From NCBI RefSeq assembly GCF_025574465.1, contig NZ_JAOBPP010000021.1, positions 1,240,001 to 1,304,000 of the forward strand: a stretch of DNA of 64,000 bases, in the 5' to 3' direction. This stretch comes from Kordiimonas aestuarii. GTDB taxonomy: Bacteria > Pseudomonadota > Alphaproteobacteria > Sphingomonadales > Kordiimonadaceae. This document shows positions 1 to 7,941 of this stretch, piece after piece. The notes beneath the pieces were generated by a model. It searched no databases, was not told the origin of the DNA, and saw only the letters and a list, made by a program, of their open reading frames with translations. Positions within the stretch are counted from its first letter, which is position 1. Every line of letters begins with the position of its first letter. Both the position numbers and the translations under genes were made by a program.

Positions 1-2
1 TC

Positions 3-1115
3 GGGATACCGAAAGACAAACAGGCCGTGATCTTCAACAAGTTTGATCAGGCGGATATTTCCACCACGCGGCAGTATGGCGGTACGGGTTTAGGCTTGTC
101 TATCTGTCAGGAGCTGATCGCCCTGATGGGCGGCGCGATCTCGGTATCAAGCAAAGAAGGCACGGGAACAGTGTTCCGTTTTAACGTCTATATGGCGCGG
201 GCTGACAGTATGGCGGATCGTTTGATGCCAGACGTGGATGAGTTGAAGGGGCTGAAGCTTCTGGTGGTCGATGATAGCCGGGTTGCGCAGGAAATAGTGG
301 CCGAACAACTTGCGCCGTACGGCATGGTCGTTGAAATGGTGTCGCGGGCCAAAGCCGCTCTTGAGCGACTGGGAGCCGCCAAGGCGGAAGGACATGCGTT
401 TGACCTGTTATTGACTGATTATTGCATGCCGGAAATGGATGGTCGTGCCCTTGTGCAGGCCGTGCGCGATGACCCGGCGATAGGCTCAATGCCGATTGTG
501 CTCGCGACGTCGTCGCCCAAGAAGGGGGACGGCAGCTTCATGCGGCAGATTGGCGTGCGCGGATATCTCACCAAGCCGCTTTTCCCAGGGGAAATTGAAG
601 CTGTTCTTGCCACAGTATGGAAAAAACGCAATGAATCCGAGGCTGGTGCAGACCTGGTAACGCGCTACTCTTTCCGCAAGCACGAAAAGAAAAGTGACGG
701 GCCGGTCAGCTTCAGGGGCGCGCAGATTCTGCTGGCTGAGGACAACCCGGTTAATTGCATGGTTGCCACCAATATCCTGAAGAGGCACGATTGCCTTGTC
801 ACCCCGGCAGGCAACGGTATTGAAGCGGTGGAGCAGATTAAGAAGCGGCGCTTCGACCTGATCCTGATGGATTGCCTCATGCCCGAGATGGACGGTTTCG
901 AAGCGACTCAGGCAATCCGCTCCATGGAAAGCGATACGGGCGCGCGGCGTACCCCCATTATTGCCTTTACCGCAAATGCCATGGAGGGAGACCGCGAACA
1001 ATGCTTGAAGGCCGGGATGGATGATTATCTCTCCAAGCCCGTACAGCCCGAAGAGGTCGTGCGTGTGCTTAATCTTTGGCTGCAGCCTGATACGGACAAG
1101 GGTGCAAAGCTATAA
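3..1115 (+). CDS. Hybrid sensor histidine kinase, C-terminal part (ATPase end plus two receiver domains)
   Basis: The reading frame is open to the left edge, so the N-terminus (sensor region, HisKA and most of the ATPase domain) lies outside the window. The visible part begins inside the HATPase domain: the G2 box TGLGLSI is present near residue 30. Two receiver domains follow. The first begins LKLLVVDD and has its likely phospho-acceptor Asp at codon 417-419 (LLLTDYCMPEMDG). The second begins ILLAEDNPVN, with Asp at codon 870-872 (LILMDCLMPEMDG). Both end in the conserved Lys-Pro (TKP, SKP). This matches cytoplasmic signalling by a phosphorelay kinase with tandem receivers. No Hpt domain follows within the protein, so phosphotransfer must use a partner encoded elsewhere. 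The signal it senses cannot be inferred. The next gene is about 130 bases away and appears unrelated. Confidence 0.93.
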   Translation, partial: GIPKDKQAVIFNKFDQADISTTRQYGGTGLGLSICQELIALMGGAISVSSKEGTGTVFRFNVYMARADSMADRLMPDVDELKGLKLLVVDDSRVAQEIVAEQLAPYGMVVEMVSRAKAALERLGAAKAEGHAFDLLLTDYCMPEMDGRALVQAVRDDPAIGSMPIVLATSSPKKGDGSFMRQIGVRGYLTKPLFPGEIEAVLATVWKKRNESEAGADLVTRYSFRKHEKKSDGPVSFRGAQILLAEDNPVNCMVATNILKRHDCLVTPAGNGIEAVEQIKKRRFDLILMDCLMPEMDGFEATQAIRSMESDTGARRTPIIAFTANAMEGDREQCLKAGMDDYLSKPVQPEEVVRVLNLWLQPDTDKGAKL

Positions 1116-1243
1116 TCTCCTAAGCAATTGAAATATAGTAGCTATAGCTTATAGTATCCCTATGTGCGGCCCAAAATGCACACCGGAGGGGATAGGCGTG
1201 CTTCAGTCTTGTCAGCAAAATTTTAGTCCGGTCAGGCGCTGAG

Positions 1244-2140
1244 ATGCTCGCGGCGATTGAGGCTGGCGGCACCAAATTTATCTGCGCGGTGGGCGGTGCT
1301 CACGATGACATCTGGGCGCAAAAGACGATCCCCACCAGTACACCGGATGAAACCCTTTCTGCCTGCGCGCGCTTCTTTCAGGACGCACAGGTGCGTTTTG
1401 GTGTGATCACGGGGCTCGGCATCGCCAGCTTCGGCCCGCTGGACCTCACCCGCAGCGCAACCTATGGCTCGCTACTCGCAACCCCCAAGTCCGGCTGGGC
1501 GGGGACCAATTTTGCCCACTATTTTGGCCATCAGGTTGGCGTGCGGGTGGCGCTGGATACCGATGTGAATGCCGCCGTGCTGGCGGAGGCCCGCGTGGGC
1601 GCGGCGCGCGGTGCGCGGGACGCGGTCTATATTACCGTTGGCACGGGCATTGGCGTGGGGGTGATGTCCGGCGGCCAGCTTTTGCACGGCACCTTGCACC
1701 CGGAGCTGGGTCATATGCCGGTGCCACGCGCACATGGCGACGAGAAATTTGAAAGCCAGTGCCCTTACCACAGCGACTGTGTGGAAGGCCTGGCGTCGGG
1801 CCCGGCGATTGCCATGCGGGCATCGATGCCGGCGTCGATCCTGCCGTCGGACCATCTGGCATGGCAGGCGGAGGCCTATTATCTGGCGCAGTTGTGCCGT
1901 ACCATCACCCTTGCTTACGCGCCAGAGCGTATCATCATCGGCGGGGGTGTGATGGCCCAAAAAAGCCTGATCGGCAAGGTGCGACGCGAGGCGGAACGCC
2001 TGATCGCGGGGTATGTGCCTGTCGCCACCCGAAGCGGCGGGATGGAGCGCTATATCGTCGAACCCGCGCTTGGCAAAATCTCCGGCCTTGTCGGGGCGTT
2101 TCTCCTTGCGCAGCAGAACAAGCCAACGGGCGGGCGGTAG
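1244..2140 (+). CDS. ROK family sugar kinase (fructokinase-like)
   Basis: This 298-residue protein opens with AAIEAGGTKFICAVG, the ATP-binding start typical of ROK kinases. In the middle it has GTGIGVGVM and then a ROK-type zinc-binding segment (GHMPVPRAHGD followed by C-P-Y-H-S-D-C-V-E-G), in which His and Cys residues take the place of the usual Cys cluster. This pattern is typical of the fructokinase branch (ScrK/YdhR-like) that makes fructose 6-phosphate from fructose and ATP in the cytoplasm; the substrate is inferred from family resemblance only. A second glycine motif (IIIGGGVM) lies near the C-terminus. The gene is monocistronic in appearance and converges on the DUF1801 gene with a gap of only 7 bases. 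No sugar transporter or regulator is adjacent. Confidence 0.88.
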   Translation: MLAAIEAGGTKFICAVGGAHDDIWAQKTIPTSTPDETLSACARFFQDAQVRFGVITGLGIASFGPLDLTRSATYGSLLATPKSGWAGTNFAHYFGHQVGVRVALDTDVNAAVLAEARVGAARGARDAVYITVGTGIGVGVMSGGQLLHGTLHPELGHMPVPRAHGDEKFESQCPYHSDCVEGLASGPAIAMRASMPASILPSDHLAWQAEAYYLAQLCRTITLAYAPERIIIGGGVMAQKSLIGKVRREAERLIAGYVPVATRSGGMERYIVEPALGKISGLVGAFLLAQQNKPTGGR

Positions 2141-2147
2141 GCGTGCC

Positions 2148-2567
2148 CTATCCGGGGTATTTTTCCTGCATGTAGGCCAGCGCCCGTTCGATCATTTCCT
2201 CGATGACCATCATGTCCACATCCGCCAGCTTGTTGATATATAAGCAGGATTTTTCGGTTTTGTGTTTACCGAGGCGTGCTAGCAGGTCGTCAGTGTCCGA
2301 GAAGCCTGGCATGATATAGAGAACAAGGGATGTCTTGCGCGGGGAGAAGCCGATGCGACACATGTCCCCTTCGCGGCCACTTTCATAGACATAATGATAG
2401 CTGCCAAAGCCAACGATGCCGGGCCCCCACATCCGCGCGCTGTGGCCACTCATGCGTTCCATCAACTCCAAAATGGTGATGGCGTCCTTGCGCCGGGCTT
2501 CCGGGCTGACACCGCTCAGGAATTCAGCCACGCTGGCATCGGTCTCCCGGGTCTTGTTTTCAGCCAT
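2148..2567 (-). CDS. DUF1801 domain-containing protein
   Basis: I place the start at the ATG reading MAENKTRET because a clear ribosome site (GGGAGGAT) sits just upstream; an upstream in-frame extension is possible but unsupported. The 139-residue product carries the DUF1801 signature: VGFGSYHYVYESGREG, then GFSPRKTSLVLYIM, then LGKHKTEKSCLYINKLADV. The family is small, single-domain, alpha/beta and cytoplasmic, and is structurally of the YdhG type. Its biochemical role is not established, and nothing in the neighbourhood (a ROK kinase converging, a lipid kinase diverging) points to one. The divergent spacing to the lipid kinase leaves room for a shared promoter region of about 130 bases. Confidence 0.88.
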   Translation of the reverse strand: MAENKTRETDASVAEFLSGVSPEARRKDAITILELMERMSGHSARMWGPGIVGFGSYHYVYESGREGDMCRIGFSPRKTSLVLYIMPGFSDTDDLLARLGKHKTEKSCLYINKLADVDMMVIEEMIERALAYMQEKYPG

Positions 2568-2698
2568 CTCATCCTCCCGTGCTGTGGTGCCATGGTAGCT
2601 AAAAACAGCGGATGTGTCCGCGAAATTTGATCGCAGCTGTTGCAAACCGGCGCGATATGGCCTTTTCTCTAGCCACAAGCCAGGGAGCCGCATCACAC

Positions 2699-3601
2699 AT
2701 GGGCGAACGTGTCGTCATCATCAAAAACCCGATCTCCGGCGGGGGCAAAGGGCCATTTATCAGTGCGGTGGCTGAGCGGCTTTTGCGTGGTGGCCAGCAG
2801 GTGACCATTGTGCCCACTGAAGGCCCGGTGCATGCAAGTAAGATCGCGGAAGAACTGGCAATTGCCGGCGAGGTGGATGTGATCATCGCGGCGGGCGGTG
2901 ATGGCACCATCCGCGAAGTGGCTGAAGGCGCTTTTGGCCACGGTGTCGCGCTGGGCATTATTCCGGCAGGCACGGCCAATGTGCTGGCGCGCGAGCTTGG
3001 GTATATGCCCCATGGGCGCATTGGTGCGCGCCATGTCTCTGATGTGCTGCTATCGCGGTCCCTGAAGGACCTTTATCCGTTTGATGTGCATTTTGGCGGC
3101 GAAAACCACATGGGGGTGTGCTGGCTGGGTGCTGGGTTTGACGCCCGGGTGCTGGAGTATGTCTCCCCCGCGCTGAAGGCCAAGGTGGGGCGCATGTCCT
3201 TTGTACCGGCGACGTTCAAGGCGCTTTGGCGTGAACGCTCGGCGAACAGTATCAGTTGGACAATGGAAGGCGGTGGCGCGGGTCATGCATACTGGGCGGT
3301 GATCGCCAATATACAGCGCTACGCTGGCCCGTTTATCCTGACGCGCCAGACAAGGGTCAACAGCCCAGGCCTTGCCTGCCTGATGATGGAAGGCAAGGGG
3401 CCTCTGGCACGCGCCGTGGACCAGATCGCGCTGTTGTTCGGGCGGCTCGACCGGCGCGCAGGCATCCGGCAACTGGGCAATGGCAGCCTGAGCCTTGGCG
3501 ATGAGGATACGCCCCTGCAGCTTGACGGTGATTTTATCGGGTATGGCGGCGCAACCATTACCCCGCGCCTGGTGCCTATCGCCTTCCGCGCGCATGTTTG
3601 A
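2699..3601 (+). CDS. Diacylglycerol/lipid kinase family protein
   Basis: The chosen start is the ATG of MGERVVIIKNP, 12 bases after a GGGAG ribosome site; longer forms starting upstream at 2612 or 2656 would add a non-conserved leader. The 300-residue product has the DAGK catalytic fold hallmarks: the nucleotide-binding start VVIIKNPISGGGKG, the GGDGT loop (IIAAGGDGTIREVAEG) and GIIPAGTANVLARELG. The C-terminal half contains LDGDFIGYG, resembling the family's second beta domain. Such proteins phosphorylate diacylglycerol, sphingoid bases or related lipids at the membrane; the substrate here is unknown. Resemblance to YegS and BmrU-type kinases supports the call. A perfect hairpin lies downstream between this gene and the convergent neighbour. 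Confidence 0.87.
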   Translation: MGERVVIIKNPISGGGKGPFISAVAERLLRGGQQVTIVPTEGPVHASKIAEELAIAGEVDVIIAAGGDGTIREVAEGAFGHGVALGIIPAGTANVLARELGYMPHGRIGARHVSDVLLSRSLKDLYPFDVHFGGENHMGVCWLGAGFDARVLEYVSPALKAKVGRMSFVPATFKALWRERSANSISWTMEGGGAGHAYWAVIANIQRYAGPFILTRQTRVNSPGLACLMMEGKGPLARAVDQIALLFGRLDRRAGIRQLGNGSLSLGDEDTPLQLDGDFIGYGGATITPRLVPIAFRAHV

Positions 3602-3613
3602 CCTGAAAGGGTA

Positions 3614-3635
3614 GGGCAGCGCTATTGCGCTGCCC
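3614..3635. terminator. Hairpin between convergent genes
   Basis: A perfect 9-bp stem, GGGCAGCGC / GCGCTGCCC, with a 4-base TATT loop starts 12 bases after the lipid kinase stop and precedes the end of the opposite gene. There is no run of T on either side, so it may end transcription weakly or protect the mRNA 3' end. Confidence 0.5.
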
Positions 3636-3641
3636 CGGTTG

Positions 3642-4109
3642 TCACAGGTGATGCATCTGCATCTGGCCATCAGGTGTACCCTTGAGGTTCACTGATGTAC
3701 CGTCGGTGTTTATCATCAGCCTGACCCGCAGGCGGGTTAGGTTGAGGGCCGCGCTGGTCCCGATCGCCACAGGCGCGTCAAACTGGATCTTGATCCGCCA
3801 CACAGGGCCTCCGTCGGTTTTCTCAAGCCCCAGTATGGTGCCCGCAAAATTGCCGCCACGATAGGTACCGCCAACGCGGTCCCCCACATGGAAGGCAAGC
3901 CTGTGTGCCGCGTTTTGTTCCTCGCTGTGTGGCCGGGCCGGGTTACCTGCGGCCGCAAGCGTGGCCGACAGTGTGTTCCAGTCTCGCATGCCATCTTCTT
4001 TTGCTACGGCTTCAAGGCTTTGGGCGTGGGTGATGGGTATATCTTGCGATGCCAAATAGGATCGGAGCCGTTTGGCACGGCTCTTGGTATGTTTGAGTAT
4101 GTCACTCAT
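3642..4109 (-). CDS. Glyoxalase-superfamily-related small protein (PF20066-like)
   Basis: The start chosen is the ATG of MSDILKHTKSRAKRLR, preceded by a GGAAAGGCG ribosome site. The 155-residue protein begins with a helical motif (KRLRSYL, HAQSLEAVAKEDGMRDWNTLSATLA) that I recognise from the small proteins annotated as glyoxalase-superfamily related, whose N-terminus pairs an 'SHSQALE' helix with 'G(F/M)RDWNTL'. The C-terminal part (VGDRVGGTYRGGNFAGTILGLE) looks like a small beta-barrel. No catalytic metal ligands of a true glyoxalase are evident, so I infer no enzyme activity. It converges with the lipid kinase gene and diverges from the Nramp-type transporter, with about 245 bases between starts. 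Confidence 0.6.
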   Translation of the reverse strand: MSDILKHTKSRAKRLRSYLASQDIPITHAQSLEAVAKEDGMRDWNTLSATLAAAGNPARPHSEEQNAAHRLAFHVGDRVGGTYRGGNFAGTILGLEKTDGGPVWRIKIQFDAPVAIGTSAALNLTRLRVRLMINTDGTSVNLKGTPDGQMQMHHL

Positions 4110-4354
4110 GGTTCGCCTTTCCGCGAACGGCACAGTCATCAAGCGGGGCCCGCGTTGCCGCCCGGTGCCGCTCATGGGCTTTGGGCGAACAAAATGTTCC
4201 GAGGCCTTCACCATGCATATGCGCGGGCGGCAGGCGGCCTCTGCCTTGTGCGCTTTTTGTCATGGGCCGCGCGGCAGGTCAAGAAGCATATGCTGACTTG
4301 GCGTCGTGAAAACCCGGTGCTAGTCTGCCGCCACAGGACAAGGGGGAGGATATC

Positions 4355-5638
4355 TTGCGAACATCATCAATGAGCTGGCTGCGTCAGCTTGGGCCGGGTC
4401 TTTTATTCGCTGGCATGGCGATTGGTACCTCACATCTGGTGCAGTCCACCCGAGCTGGGGCCGTTTTTGGGCTTGGCCTCGCGGGGGTGATCCTCCTTGC
4501 CAATATCGCCAAATATCCCGCGTTCCGCTTTGGCGCGCAATATGCCGCTGCCACCGGCGAGACGCTGATCGCGGGCTACCGGCGTGTAGGGCTTCTGCCG
4601 CTTCTGTTTCTGATGGCGGTGTTTGTTTTTGCACACGGTTTTGCGGTGGCCGCCATATCGCTGGTGACGGCAGGCATGCTGAAAGCGGTGTTGGGAGTCA
4701 GCCTGCCGCTGATGCCGACCATCGCGCTGGTGCTGGTTGGCTGCACGCTGTTTCTGGGGCTCGGGCGCTATAAGCTCTTGGAACGGGTGAACCGCGTGTT
4801 CATGGGGCTACTGACCACCGCAACCCTGATCGCCACCGTGCTGGCGCTGCCGAGCGTGGACTGGTCCCTGTACCCCGAAACCGCACCGTCCTTCGACCTG
4901 ACGGCTTTCCTCTTCATCGTAGCACTTGCGGGCTGGATGCCGACACCCATTGAAGCTTCGGTGTTCTCGAGCCTGTGGACATTGGCAAAAAAACAAGCTG
5001 GCGGTACCGTTGTGCCCGAGGACGAGGACGCGCGCAAAGCTGCTGTGCATGACGCCGTGTCCGACTTCAATGTCGGCTACATTGGCACCACCATCCTTGC
5101 GCTGTGTTTCATGTTGCTGGGCGCCGGGGTCATGCACTCAAGCGGCGTGATCCCGGAAGACACGGCACCCGGTTTTGCAGCCCAGCTTGTGGCGCTTTAT
5201 GCCGGTACGCTGGGTAGTTGGTCCGCGCCAGTCGTGGGTTTTGCAGCACTCACCGTGATGTTCACCACGGCGATTACGGTGCTGGATGGCCTGACGCGTG
5301 CGCTTGTTGTCAGCTGGGCGACACTTCGAGCGGTGCCGGAAGCCAATACGCAGGCGGGCACTGGCCGAGCCTATATATATGTGCTGATCGGCCTTGGCGT
5401 GGCCGCCATGCTGCTGATCGGCTTTTTCATGCAGGGCTTCCGGGCCTTCATTGATCTCGTGACCTCGATCGCTTTCCTCACCGCGCCCGTGTTTGCCTAT
5501 CTCAACCACCGGGTGATGATGCAGGATGCGGTGCCGGACATGGCCAGGCCAAAAGGTGTGATCAGGCTATGGAGCTACGCCAGCATCATCACGCTTGCGG
5601 TGTTTGCGCTAGTTTATATCTGGCTTCTGGTGGGCTAG
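4355..5638 (+). CDS. Nramp-related divalent metal transporter (divergent)
   Basis: This 427-residue membrane protein has about 11 hydrophobic segments and the Nramp start LGPGLLFAGMAIGTSHL. The canonical TM1 metal motif DPGN is not present; the equivalent stretch reads IGTSHLVQSTRAGA. The TM6 Met-Pro is kept (GWMPTPIEAS). The overall layout, including the charged loop KKQAGGTVVPEDEDARK before the next helix, matches proteins annotated as Nramp-family metal ion transporters. Substrate selectivity is therefore uncertain and may not be Mn or Fe. The TTG at 4355 is taken as the start because GGGGGAGGA lies 5-6 bases upstream, whereas the ATG at 4370 is too far from it. It converges with the DUF2794 gene with only 3 bases between them. 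Confidence 0.8.
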   Translation: MRTSSMSWLRQLGPGLLFAGMAIGTSHLVQSTRAGAVFGLGLAGVILLANIAKYPAFRFGAQYAAATGETLIAGYRRVGLLPLLFLMAVFVFAHGFAVAAISLVTAGMLKAVLGVSLPLMPTIALVLVGCTLFLGLGRYKLLERVNRVFMGLLTTATLIATVLALPSVDWSLYPETAPSFDLTAFLFIVALAGWMPTPIEASVFSSLWTLAKKQAGGTVVPEDEDARKAAVHDAVSDFNVGYIGTTILALCFMLLGAGVMHSSGVIPEDTAPGFAAQLVALYAGTLGSWSAPVVGFAALTVMFTTAITVLDGLTRALVVSWATLRAVPEANTQAGTGRAYIYVLIGLGVAAMLLIGFFMQGFRAFIDLVTSIAFLTAPVFAYLNHRVMMQDAVPDMARPKGVIRLWSYASIITLAVFALVYIWLLVG

Positions 5639-5641
5639 TGG

Positions 5642-6010
5642 TCAATCGACCACCCGCACCAGTTGGCGGTCGAAATATTTCAGCAATTGGCTGAGATCCT
5701 TGCCGCGTTTGAGGATCTGGCCATCCATGCCCATGATGCGCCACATGCCCTGCTGCTTGGCCAGCGTGGGTTCCTTGATGATGCGATACAGCGGCATTTC
5801 GCTTGCACGGCGGAAGATCGAGAACATGGCCTCGTCGCGCAGGTGGTCGATCGCATAATCGCGCCATTCGCCCGCCGCGACCATGCGGCCATAAACATTC
5901 AGGATTTTGGTAAGTTCGGGCCGGTTGAAATATACGATTGCATTTGCTTGCCTGCCGCTGCTGCGTGGCAGGCCTCCCCCGAAAAGCGGAATATAAGACG
6001 CTTCGTCCAT
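5642..6010 (-). CDS. DUF2794 domain-containing protein
   Basis: The start is the ATG of MDEASYIPLFGG, with a strong GAGGAG ribosome site immediately upstream. The 122-residue product carries the DUF2794 block: VYFNRPELTKILNVYGRMVAAGEWRDYAID, followed by FRRASEMPLYRIIKEP and the C-terminal QLVRVVD. This is a small cytoplasmic family found mainly in alphaproteobacteria, with no known biochemical function. Its stop lies 3 bases from the end of the Nramp-like transporter gene on the other strand. The region between it and the secreted GIN-domain gene is AT-rich and probably holds divergent promoters. Confidence 0.88.
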   Translation of the reverse strand: MDEASYIPLFGGGLPRSSGRQANAIVYFNRPELTKILNVYGRMVAAGEWRDYAIDHLRDEAMFSIFRRASEMPLYRIIKEPTLAKQQGMWRIMGMDGQILKRGKDLSQLLKYFDRQLVRVVD

Positions 6011-6189
6011 GCACTCCTCTACGGCCCGAAGGTGGGCACTTCCTCTGGCCCCATTGTGCGGCTTTTCGCGCGCCAAGGCAAGCCGCGAGATCACCCCTTG
6101 ATTCGCCTTGACGAGTGATTACATGAGTGAGACTATAACGGGCCGATATATAAAAAGCGGCATATAAAAATAACAGCGAGGAATATCTC

Positions 6190-6885
6190 ATGAAAAAGAC
6201 CAATTCACTCCGTCATGGTGTGGTTGCACTGGCTATTGCAGGCAGCGTAGGTGTATTTGCATTTGCCCCGACAGCACCCGCGTTTGCCCATAACGATCAT
6301 GGTGACCGCAAGACCGAGACCCGTGAGGTGAGTACGTTCACCCGCATTCAAGTCAAAGGCGGGATCGAGCTGGACCTGACCGCCGGCAAGGACCAGAAAG
6401 TCACCATCGAGGCCTATGAAGGCGATATGCGCGATATAAAAACCTATGTGCGCGGTGATACACTTGTGATCGATCTTGATGACGATGATGACGACAACAA
6501 TATGTCGTTCCACTCCGAAGATGTGAACGTCACCATCTCGATGAAAATGCTCGAAGAGCTTGAAGTCCTGGGCGCCGTGGATGCGGACCTGCGCGGTATC
6601 GACAGCAAAGAGCTGACAATCGATATCAAGGGCGCCGCCGATCTTGAGGCTGAAGGCACTTGCGGGTCGTTGCGGCTTGAGATCAAGGGCGCAGGCGATG
6701 TCGATACTGAAGAGCTCAGATGCGAAGACGTTGAAGTCAGCGTCAGGGGTGTTGGCGAAGCCAAGGTGTTTGCCAGCGAAAGTGTGGACGCGAACGTCAG
6801 CGGCATCGGCTCGATCACCGTCTATGGCGAGCCAAAGCGTGTGCGCCAAAGCGATGGTTTCCTTGGCAGTATTCGCATCAAATAA
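6190..6885 (+). CDS. Secreted GIN-domain (DUF2807) protein, first paralogue
   Basis: The ATG follows a GAGGAA ribosome site. The first 33 residues form a signal peptide (basic start MKKTNSLRHG, hydrophobic core, likely cleavage after PAFA). The mature part has the DUF2807 'head GIN' layout: STFTRIQVKGGIELDLTAG, then VRGDTLVIDL, followed by a beta-helix-like series of short strands. Repeats are recognisable but worn: LGAVDADL, IKGAADLE, IKGAGDVD, VRGVGEAK, VSGIGSIT. An acidic run of Asp residues near residue 95 could bind cations. Members of this family are exported to the periplasm or surface; function is not known. A paralogue follows 36 bases downstream, almost certainly in the same transcript. 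Confidence 0.87.
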   Translation: MKKTNSLRHGVVALAIAGSVGVFAFAPTAPAFAHNDHGDRKTETREVSTFTRIQVKGGIELDLTAGKDQKVTIEAYEGDMRDIKTYVRGDTLVIDLDDDDDDNNMSFHSEDVNVTISMKMLEELEVLGAVDADLRGIDSKELTIDIKGAADLEAEGTCGSLRLEIKGAGDVDTEELRCEDVEVSVRGVGEAKVFASESVDANVSGIGSITVYGEPKRVRQSDGFLGSIRIK

Positions 6886-6921
6886 CAGAGAATAACAATT
6901 CACTGAACGGAGGATAGGGTG

Positions 6922-7623
6922 ATGAAAAAACTACAGACAACGGTGGCTGTGGCCGCGATGTTGCTTGGCTTCGGCATGACTGCGCAGGCGAAAGACACAT
7001 CCGAGGAGATGCGCGATGTCGCCTCCTTTAGCGAAGTGCAACTCAATGGTTCGATGGATCTTGAAGTCACGGTGGGGGGCAGTCAGTCTGTCAAGGTGAT
7101 CGCGGACAGCGATATCATGAGCCACATTGAAACCGAAGTGCGCGGTGATACACTTCGGGTTGGGCTCGATAACGGCCATTCGCACCGCAATATCAAGATG
7201 ATGCGAGTCATTGTCACGGTGCCGGAACTGAGGGGAGCGGGCCTGCGTGGCTCCGGTGACCTGCATGTGACGGCTGCGGCTGCGGACGACTTTGACCTCG
7301 GGCTTCAAGGGTCTGGCGATGTTTTCTTCAGGAAAGCCAAGTTCGGCAAGCTGAAGATTGAATTGCAGGGCTCGGGTGATATCGACATGGAAGGTACATG
7401 TGATGACCTCGATATCGAGCTTCAGGGCTCCGGTGACATCGACGCAGGTGACCTGAAGTGCAACACCGCCGAGGTTGATCTGCGTGGCTCTGGCGACATT
7501 GAATTTTTCGCCAGCCAAAGTGCGGATGTCGGTGTACACGGCTCTGGCGACGTGGTCGTGCGCGGTGAACCCGCGAAGTTAAACTCCCGCGTGCGGGGGT
7601 CCGGCGACATTGTCGTGCGCTAA
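6922..7623 (+). CDS. Secreted GIN-domain (DUF2807) protein with GSGD repeat ladder
   Basis: A GGAGGAT site precedes the ATG at 6922; a GTG three bases earlier is also possible. The first 24 residues are a signal peptide ending in TAQA. The rest matches DUF2807: SFSEVQLNGSMDLEVTVG and VRGDTLRVGL, as in the upstream paralogue. It then has seven copies of a Gly-Ser-Gly-Asp turn (LRGSGDL, LQGSGDV, LQGSGDI twice, LRGSGDI, VHGSGDV, VRGSGDI) spaced about 18-22 residues apart, ending right at the C-terminus. This regularity indicates a right-handed beta-helix whose turns line up in one row. The role is unknown; export to the periplasm or cell surface is inferred. A strong terminator follows 25 bases after the stop. 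Confidence 0.88.
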   Translation: MKKLQTTVAVAAMLLGFGMTAQAKDTSEEMRDVASFSEVQLNGSMDLEVTVGGSQSVKVIADSDIMSHIETEVRGDTLRVGLDNGHSHRNIKMMRVIVTVPELRGAGLRGSGDLHVTAAAADDFDLGLQGSGDVFFRKAKFGKLKIELQGSGDIDMEGTCDDLDIELQGSGDIDAGDLKCNTAEVDLRGSGDIEFFASQSADVGVHGSGDVVVRGEPAKLNSRVRGSGDIVVR

Positions 7624-7647
7624 AAAACCCGAGTATAAAAAACGCAA

Positions 7648-7676
7648 AACCCCGGTTTTCTGCCGGGGTTTTTTAT
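7648..7676 (+). terminator. Rho-independent terminator after the GIN-domain pair
   Basis: AACCCCGG, a 7-base loop, then CCGGGGTT followed directly by TTTT. The stem is perfect and starts 25 bases after the stop codon of the second GIN gene. Confidence 0.9.
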
Positions 7677-7770
7677 TGGCGGGCCCACTTTTTTCACCTG
7701 CCGCGAGATTGCCACATTTGAGCCGCTTCCCGGCCAAAATGCAGGATCAGATTTTAATCGTTGGCCTCGT

Positions 7771-7848
7771 CTGGCCCGGCTGCTTGCGGAGCTCTGAACC
7801 CCTAGCCCCCTCATCTTCGCACCCTGATGCAGCCGGGCCAGTTTTATT
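7771..7848. other. Perfect 13-bp inverted repeat with 45-base spacer (possible small RNA or leader structure)
   Basis: CTGGCCCGGCTGC at 7771-7783 is exactly reverse-complemented by GCAGCCGGGCCAG at 7829-7841, and the second arm is followed by TTTTATT. It sits between the terminator of the GIN genes and the start of the glutathione transferase gene, in 265 bases with no other gene. A 71-base folded RNA ending in a T-run is what the sequence suggests on the plus strand. I could not match it to tRNA, SRP RNA or any riboswitch class I know. It may be a small RNA or a long-loop terminator/attenuator for the transferase gene. Confidence 0.5.
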
Positions 7849-7941
7849 CTGGCCCTATCTCCGGACAGCTTCAGATTACCCTCGACAAGCGATTTCCCGC
7901 GCGGCACCCTGTCGCGCAGAAAAAATGACGGGAGATCAGGC

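Noticed and set aside
7771..7848. Possible tRNA or SRP RNA in the long inverted repeat
   Set aside because: The conserved GGAA-type SRP loop and T-arm of tRNA are absent. Only a generic hairpin is supported.
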